This document shows positions 57,406-64,000 of a stretch of 64,000 bases of DNA, piece by piece. Every line of letters begins with the position of its first letter. Within the stretch, counting starts at the first letter, position 1. Source of the DNA: Furcasterigmium furcatum (Eukaryota; Ascomycota; Sordariomycetes; Glomerellales; Plectosphaerellaceae); NCBI GenBank assembly GCA_001599815.1, contig BCIA01000005.1:2707088-2771087 (forward strand). Direction: 5' to 3'. The position numbers and the translations under genes are program-made. The notes below the pieces were generated by a model. That model had not been told where the DNA came from, searched no databases, and saw only the letters and a list, made by a program, of their open reading frames with translations.

Positions 57406-60400
57406 ATGGCCTCTGGGAACAACGACCTGTTCGTCCGCGCTCTCTACTCTTACGAGTCGGAAGACGAGGGGTCTCTGTCTTTCAACGAAGGGGATGTCAT
57501 ACAGGTCATCACACAGCAAGTCCACCGCTCTATTTGTGTCCCTCAACGAAAATCACCTGAACTAACTATGCCCTGCAGGCTTGAGAGTGGTTGGTGGGAT
57601 GGGGTAATCAACGGCGTGCGAGGCTGGTTTCCAAGTAATTATTGTCAGATCATCACAAGCCCCGATGAAATACCCGAACAAGACCACAACGGCCAGCCCG
57701 ACCAAGCGGAAGATGACGTCGACGCTCATGAAATCTACGAGGAACATCTTGACGATGGAGACGAGTCGGATCACGACGGCCCCAATGGCCTTCCGCTGGA
57801 GGGAGCGCAAGCCCGCCAAACATCTGGGGCCGACTTCTGGATACCCCAAGCGACTCCGGACGGCCGCTTATTCTACTACAACATGATGACCGGAGATCGC
57901 AGCATGGAATTACCTCTCGAGTCCCCTGTCTCGGCCTCGGAGACCGGCCCACAGGACAGGATGAACACTTCCATACCCGACAGGACGAGACCACCACCAG
58001 AAATGATGGCACGAGGGCTCACCCAAGACGAGGACGAGGACTCTGAAGCCAACTCGGCCTCGGAGGTGGAAGGAGAATCCCTGAACATCGGTTCACGAGG
58101 CTCCCTGGTAAGCCGTGCTCTTGTTTCGCAAGCAAAAGGAAATAAAGGCTGACTTGATTTATAGCCCCGTAATCGACGATCTTATGGTGAAAACACGCTT
58201 TCTCCTTCAACGTCCATGGACTCGATGAACGGCGCCATGACAGGCACACGCAACAGGAATGATTCGCTTGCTGTGCCGTCGCGTACGAACGGCCCTCCGA
58301 ACATTGCATCGGCGACGTCCTTCACGAGCACCTCTTACAATGGACCCCCCACAAACATTGTGCCTCGGTCCTTCTTTGATGACGGGTCAACGCCACCTCT
58401 TACGTGGACGCGGTTGGTCTCTAACATGCGAAGGGCCGTAGATCGCTATAGGGAGGCGATCACGAGTAACAACCGCTCTGAGTATGTTGCCCGCGCTGAG
58501 GACATCTCCGACCACCTTAGACTACTTCTAGCCGCCGCTTCCGGGACCACAGACAACCATTCTGGCCAGCCGTCTATCATCTCGACCAACAAGGCATTGT
58601 ACCCACTGTTTCGAGACATGATGTCGAAGTTCTCCAAATTGGTCATCTCGTCGCACATTGCTGCCGCGGACTGGCCAAGCTCAGAGTCGGTACAGAAGTG
58701 CCTGCAAGAAGCCGACGGGGTGCTTTTGGGGGTCTTCAGCTACGTTGAAATCGCACGCCAGCAAAGAGGAGAGGAAATACCAAGGCTGTTTCCCGGTTTC
58801 GTCATCGGCAGCTCCACCGGCGGGAGCTGGCAGAACAACGGCCTGGGTCCTCGAGATCCCATTGCTGCCAATTTCCTCGAGGATGACGAGGGGCTTGTCG
58901 AGCCTACTGCGGCTCTCGATGGCAGATTGCTAGAGAGGCTGGACGAGCTCAAACGGATGCTCGTTTTCAGTGTTCGAGAGCTGGATAAGCACCTCATCGT
59001 CTCTGAGAAGGTCGTGTCCCCGTTCCGCCACGAAGTCATCGGCAACAACGTCTGCTCTGCTGGTGGCAAAGTACTAGAGACATTCAAACCATGGATTGCT
59101 CTGATTGAGTCCATCGACCTGTCTTCTCTGGGCAATGCTTTCCAAACTCCCCACCTTGCAGACTTCAGCGTCAACAAGCAAGGTCTGTACGACAACATCT
59201 CCGACCTTCTGCTGGGATGCCAGGCGGTAGCTGGGCCGTTGGCAGACGAATGGGCAGAAGTTCATGGGGAATCGCTGGAGGACCGTCTCGAGTATGTGAG
59301 ACAGTGTGCGAAGGCACTGGAGACGAACTCCTCGCAGATCGGTTTCTCCTTGCAGCTCCTCTCTGAACAGGTTCATATCAACATCCAACAGCAACAGCAA
59401 CAACAGCAGCAGCAGCAGCAGGCACCGGCGCCCGCGCAGCCCGAAGCTCGCCCGGAGTTCGCACAACGGGAACAGCTTCGTCGAGGCGAGACGATGCCGT
59501 ATGAGCGCCCGCACCAACGAACAGAGTCTCGGACAGCGCCAGTCAGACCGCCACTCATGTCGTCTCAGTCGTTCTCAGAGGGCGACCCAACCCCGGGCAA
59601 CTTCCGCAAAGGGGACTATTCCAAGGTGAAGAAGATCCTTGGCGACGATCCCAATCCTCAAGCTTCTATGCAGCCGTTGGACGACACTCCCGACTTCCTT
59701 CTCCTCGACTATGAGGCCGATCTGTCCTGGGATACGAAGACACAACCACCAACAATCAAGGGCGGGACTATGCTGGCGCTCGTCGAGCAGCTCACACGCC
59801 ATGATAAACTGGATTCCAACTTCAACAACACGTTCCTGCTCACCTACAAGTCATTCACCTCAGCCCGTGAGCTATTCGAGCTGCTAGTCAGTCGTTTCAA
59901 CATCCAGCCGCCGGAGGGGCTTGCAGCAACGGACTTTGAGATGTGGCGAGACAAGAAGCAAAAGCTCATTCGGGTGCGTGTCGTCAACATTCTCAGGAGC
60001 TGGTTCGACAATTTTTGGATGGAAGACTTCAATGAAGAGTCGAAGCAACTCATCCGTGATGTCTATGCCTTTGCGAGAGATACCGTCAAGTCAACCGAAA
60101 CCCCCGGTTCAGCCTTACTCATGCAAATCCTTGACCAGCGATTAAGCGGAAAAGAGGCAGGTGCCCGCCGAATGATTCAGACAGTTAACCAAACCACGCC
60201 ACAGCCCATCATGCCCAAGAACATGAAGAAGCTCAAGTTCTTGGACATTGATGTGACGGAGTTTGCACGACAGCTCACAATCATCGAGTCGAGACTCTAT
60301 GGGAAGATCAAGCCAACGGAGTGTCTCAATAAGACATGGCAAAAGAAGGTCGGGGAAGGCGACCCCGAACCTGCTCCCAACGTTAAGCTTCTGATTCTCC

Positions 60401-61205
60401 ACTCGAATCAGATGACGAATTGGGTGGCAGAGATGATTCTGGCGCAGCTGGATGTGAGGAAGCGGGTGGTTGTCATCAAGCACTTCATCGCTGTTGCTGA
60501 TGTGAGCACTCTCCCCTGTCCAATGTGCCTTGACGCGGGCGTAGACTGACGTTCATGTTCTCTTAGAAATGCCGAGGCCTCAACAACTTTTCCACGTTGA
60601 CCTCCATCATATCAGCTTTGGGGACAGCACCGATCGCTCGTTTGAAGCGCACCTGGGACCAGCTACCACAACGAACACACGGGGTCCTCGAGAATATGCG
60701 GCGACTCATGGCTAGCACAAGGAACTTTGGAGAATACAGGGAGGCTCTGCATGCTGCCAATCCGCCATGTATCCCCTTCTTTGGTGGGTAAAGGCTACTA
60801 ATTTCGAAGGCATTGCTGACCTTGTCTCAGGTGTCTACCTGACTGACCTGACCTTCATTGAAGATGGTATTCCGTCCATCATCAAGAAGACGAACCTGAT
60901 CAACATGGCCAAACGATCCAAAACGGCCGAAGTCATCCGAGACATTCAGCAATACCAGGCAGTGGGGTACTCCTTGCAGCCTGTCCCGGAGCTGCAGGAC
61001 TACATCCTCAGTAACATGCAAGCTGCTGGCGACGTTCACGAGATGTACGACAAGAGTCTACAGGTCGAACCCCGCGAAAGGGAAGATGAAAAGATTGTGA
61101 GGTATGTCATTGTCGTGGTTATTTCCATGCTCCCCTACCGTAATGGTCTGCAAATGGCGGCTGACCCAGTTCTACAGAGTCCTTGCAGAGTCAGGATTCC
61201 TTTAG
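57406..61205 (+). CDS. Cdc25-like Ras guanine nucleotide exchange factor
   Basis: Activates Ras by GDP/GTP exchange, upstream of cAMP and MAP kinase signalling. Exons 57406-57515, 57579-58107, 58165-60501, 60567-60783, 60831-61101 and 61178-61205 give 1163 residues. SH3 domain at about 7-65 (FVRALYSYESEDEGSLSF ... GWWDGVINGVRGWFPSNY). A WW-like segment lies near 150-175 (WIPQATPDGRLFYYN). Long helical middle region, then poly-Gln at about 622-633. RasGEF-N at about 740-870 (GGTMLALVEQLTRHD, FLLTYKSF). Catalytic RasGEF from about 900 (ARQLTIIESRLYGKI, NQMTNWVAEMIL, CRGLNNFSTLTSIISAL, IPFFGVYLTDLTFIEDG). The last exon encodes VLAESGFL. Intron 1 is GC-AG. Start chosen from the SH3 position. Confidence 0.93.
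57516..57578 (+). other. GC-AG intron in the RasGEF SH3 domain
   Basis: The donor is CA|GCAAGT, the commonest GC-AG donor, with CTAAC branch sequence and CTGCAG acceptor. Removal of 63 nt joins VIQVITQ to LESGWWDG and restores the SH3 fold. Confidence 0.85.
59391..59421 (+). repeat. CAG/CAA poly-glutamine tract
   Basis: About eleven consecutive glutamine codons, mostly CAG with some CAA, inside the RasGEF coding exon. A probable site of length polymorphism. Confidence 0.9.
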
Positions 61206-61838
61206 ACTGGTCCGCGGAGCGGTCCTATATCCGGCAGTAGCCTCGCCATCGTTCAATGCCTGCTTGGATAACTTTGGCTGCGGTACCTGCGAGTCTACGC
61301 TAAGTTGATGCGCCACGGCGAAGATAATTCGAACCAGAGACCCGCATTGTTCAAGAGAGACATGCAGCGGGACAAGGTTGGGCAATATGATACACTTGGC
61401 GGGTTACGGCAGGCCCCGCGAAGATGATCAAGCCTTTTGAGTTGTCAAGCGTTGATAGAAAGAGGACATCGCTTTTCGGGTGAAATCCCAACTTGCTTCC
61501 AGCACCTGTGAGCGGATCAATGGCGGATAGCATCTGTCCTGGTGTGCCACTGATAATGTGCGTCAATAACATCTTCTGCCGCCGGCAGATACGTTCAGGT
61601 ACCCGACATAATCGCATATCTGCCAGCTATGCCGGGGATAAGTTGTCTTCCACGATCCTCGCTACAGAGCTCGTTATCATACAAGTCGTTCGAATAAATG
61701 TCCGTATAGTGCATCAGACGTATCGCAAAACCAAAAGGACAGACCCAATAAACCACCAACGAACTTGTGTTGCACAAACTGAGAGCCGGAACTCTCCACC
61801 CCGATCAAGGGCCCAAATCCCGAACCAGACCGACTAGA
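61206..61838. other. Convergent intergenic, RasGEF / stress-type gene
   Basis: 633 bp with the two 3' ends. No gene recognised. Confidence 0.5.
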
Positions 61839-62756
61839 TCAATGCATATGCAGCTTGGCCTTGATCTTCTCCTTCAGGCTCTTCTTCTCGCCGCTACCAT
61901 TCGAACTGGCTGAGGTGTGCTTCGTGGCGCCGTGGCCGTTGTGTGTGTGAGAGTCTCCTGCTGATGGCGAGCCACCGTGTTCCTCAACCAAACCTGCATA
62001 TTAGACGTCAGCAATTGAATGCAAATGAGGGTGAAAGAGGGCGAGTGGGAGAGCGATTAACATACGGTCAGCTTCCCGTCCAGCGCCTGCATTTGCGGCG
62101 TCGAAGTCACCGCCCTCCGCCGCGAACCCCGTGCTCTTGATGTGCTTCTCGCCACTTCCCTCCCCTTGTGAGACCTTCTGTGGACCGTCATCGGACTCGG
62201 CTGTGATAGCATTACCGTCCTTGCCTACATTGCCTGCGTCCCCGCCGCGTTCTCGTGCCAGTACCTCCAGGGGTTTCGGGCCCGGGTTCTTGAGGACGGC
62301 TTCGGGGACTGGGTTCTCATCTGGGCGGAAGGACGGGGTGCGGGTGTCGTGTTGGCCCCCGGGCGCGGGAGCCGGTTCAGAGGCGTTCTCGGATGCAGTT
62401 TTGGAGGTATCCTCATCGTCCCGGAGCTCGGACTTGCCGGCATTGGCAGGGCTGGCGATGCCTACATTCTTTGCAGAGGTCTCTGCAGCGGCGGTCGTGT
62501 CGAGGTGTTCGACGAATGGCTTCTCTTCTCCGGGCGTAGCCAGACTGCGGGCTTCCTCCGGTTCTGTCGAGTCGAGACGAGTCAGTCACAAAGAGGTAGG
62601 TCCGGTAGGGCTAGAAGAGATACCCATGTTGCCGGCATCGTAGGGTTGACCCTTCGCCGTGTTTCCTTTGACTCCGGAGACAGGCTCCTGGTTTGACTCT
62701 GGAGAGCCCCAGACGGCCTTTGCAGCGGCGCTGGCTACGTTGTTGATAGTCTCCAT
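61839..62756 (-). CDS. Small hydrophilic stress-type protein, conserved in ascomycetes
   Basis: Function unknown; a disordered, LEA- or glucose-repressible-like protein family that recurs in Pezizomycotina. Exons 62756-62624, 62563-62066 and 61993-61839 give 261 residues. The N-terminus METINNVASAAAKAVWG with EPVSGVKGNTAKGQPYDAGN is the most conserved part I recall. A long Glu/Ala/Pro-rich stretch follows, then KPLEVLARERGGDAGNVGK, STGFAAEGGDFDAANAGAGREADRLVEEHG and a final KKSLKEKIKAKLHMH, a likely amphipathic helix. Both introns fall at conserved places, and splicing restores GREADRLVEEHG. An in-frame stop lies just upstream of the start, which fixes the ATG. No signal peptide or membrane segment. 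Confidence 0.8.
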
Positions 62757-64000
62757 GTTGTGTTGTTATGTTCGATGTTTGTATTCGGAATGGTCTTCGC
62801 GAGGATAGAGTCAAGGCTGGGAGGGAGATTCGTGTTGACGGTCTATGGAGGGAGCCAAGAGTTCTTATGCTCACACATTTACTTGCGTAACCGATGTCTG
62901 ACGTCGTCTCGGAAATCGAGACAAGCCGGCAAGCGATGACAAGAGCATCTGGGGCTGATTACCTACCTCGGTGCCCATACCAGACACGCGGAAACCCACC
63001 TCACCAAGGTCATGGGAAGGTCGGCAGTACAGGGTCTCATTGGTCACGCCGGTAGCTGAATCACCCATCCTTTGAATCCCGGAGGGGTTTGTGGCTAGTT
63101 CCCTCCCACCTCCCTCTTGACCTCCCTACCTGCCCAGATCTTTCCCGTCGACTTTGGGGATGACGTCGAGATGGTTGGGGTCAAGGCAGCTACGTCATGG
63201 CATGTTGCCCAGTCGGGAGAGGGCAGTCCCCACCTCACTTAGCACCTACCTACAACTACTACATTGCTACACTCACAGGCGCCTCTAATTACCTAAGGTA
63301 GGTACTATAGTGTAGTGTCAGGTTGCTGCTCGGGGTCCCTCTCCTGTTGCTGCATTTGGTGCAAGGACATACCTACTAATTATGTCGGTACCAAGCAACC
63401 AAGGTAAGAAGCTAAGTACCAAGTAAATACTTTTTGTTTCTCTCGGGATGGACCATTCTCACAGAGCGGCCCATCTGTCTCGTACCTCGTACCTCGCACC
63501 TCATACCTCCCTCGGCACCTTTACAAGGACCATGTGCTGGGGTGATTGGCGGAGAAAGGACGGCGGCGGCTGTGTCCCATTAGCCTGGGCACACAACCAA
63601 CCACTGGGGCCGGGACACACAGGCAACAACACAACAAAGCGGCTGCCTGCACTTGAGGCCCAGTGCCACTGTTGAGATAGATGCTCAGAAGCAGATGTCT
63701 CCTGCCGTAAAGCTCCTTCGCCAGATGGCAAGCCTGGGAGCTTTTTGCGCATGAACCGAAATCCTGCCACGGCGCGGGTCAGCCCATACAATGTATCCGG
63801 CCGGTCTGCGCTCATCATTTCGCCTCTGGCCCATGTACTTCATTCTTGTAGCGACACTTGCTACTCTGCGGCCGAGGTTCTCGCTCGAGAAGGAACGCCT
63901 TCTCCCGACGACAGATGGGGACCAGCATGTCCTGACCAACCCGCTCGCTCACCGCCTTCGGGATGGCGGAGGACGAGCAAACGGACTTGTTGCATTCGGC
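62757..64000. other. Upstream region of stress-type gene, end of window
   Basis: Contains repeated TACCTA/GGTACC words at 63240-63425 and a small minus-strand frame at 62871-63068 beginning MGDSATGVTNETLYC, which is not supported as a gene. No other content recognised. Confidence 0.4.

Noticed and set aside
62871..63068. Minus-strand frame starting MGDSATGVTNETLYC
   Set aside because: Short, no family similarity, and no in-frame join to the downstream METINN gene, whose start has an in-frame stop just upstream. Probably leader sequence.

Overview
The window is nuclear DNA of a filamentous ascomycete, most likely a Sordariomycete. The evidence is high-GC coding sequence, genes broken by 50-80 nt introns with GTNNGT donors, CTNAC-like branch sites and CAG/TAG acceptors, and protein families typical of Pezizomycotina (DUF4112, DUF3468-type Zn2Cys6 factors, GH64 and GH16 enzymes, Med2, a stress-type METINN protein). 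The species cannot be fixed from sequence alone. There is one ambiguous base (n at 20091). I saw no transposon, rRNA, tRNA, CRISPR array or virus-like sequence. Gene models below were built by hand from splice signals, reading phase and family alignment from memory. Every spliced model closes in frame.

Layout. 1-16.7 kb: cytosolic leucyl-tRNA synthetase (+), Med2-like Mediator subunit (+), secreted GH5 hydrolase (-), tandem PH-domain protein (-), APH-type kinase (+), tRNA thiolation protein Ncs2 (+), mitochondrial oxaloacetate carrier Oac1 (-). 17.5-25 kb: Swd2/WDR82 (+), SRP9 (+, holds the n), ribonucleotide reductase small subunit (-), DUF4112 protein (-). 25-39 kb: decapping enzyme Dcp2 (+), Nrd1/Mrn1-like RRM protein (-), secreted acidic wall-type protein (+), Cdk11-like kinase (-), NDUFAF7-like methyltransferase (+), Ptm1/GPR107-type Golgi membrane protein (-). 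39-49 kb: U-box cyclophilin of the PPIL2 type (+), Zn2Cys6 transcription factor (+), GH64 beta-1,3-glucanase (-), GH16 GPI-type glucanase (-). 49-64 kb: C2H2 transcription factor (-), a 5.5-kb stretch without recognisable genes, an SH3-WW Cdc25-like RasGEF (+), and a small hydrophilic stress-type protein (-).

There is no biosynthetic cluster or defence island. Most genes are housekeeping, with recurring themes of RNA metabolism (LeuRS, Ncs2, Dcp2, RRM protein, PPIL2), transcription (Med2, Swd2, Cdk11, two factors), mitochondria (Oac1, NDUFAF7) and glucan hydrolysis (GH5, GH64, GH16). The two glucanases sit side by side.

The most notable signals are in gene architecture. A predicted 3-nt microexon (42693-42695) would encode exactly the third zinc-binding cysteine of the Zn2Cys6 factor. 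A 10-nt microexon lies in the RRM gene. Two GC-AG introns occur, in LeuRS and RasGEF. ACGCGT (MCB) sites cluster around the ribonucleotide reductase gene. Dcp2 carries at least five short leucine-rich motifs in its disordered tail.
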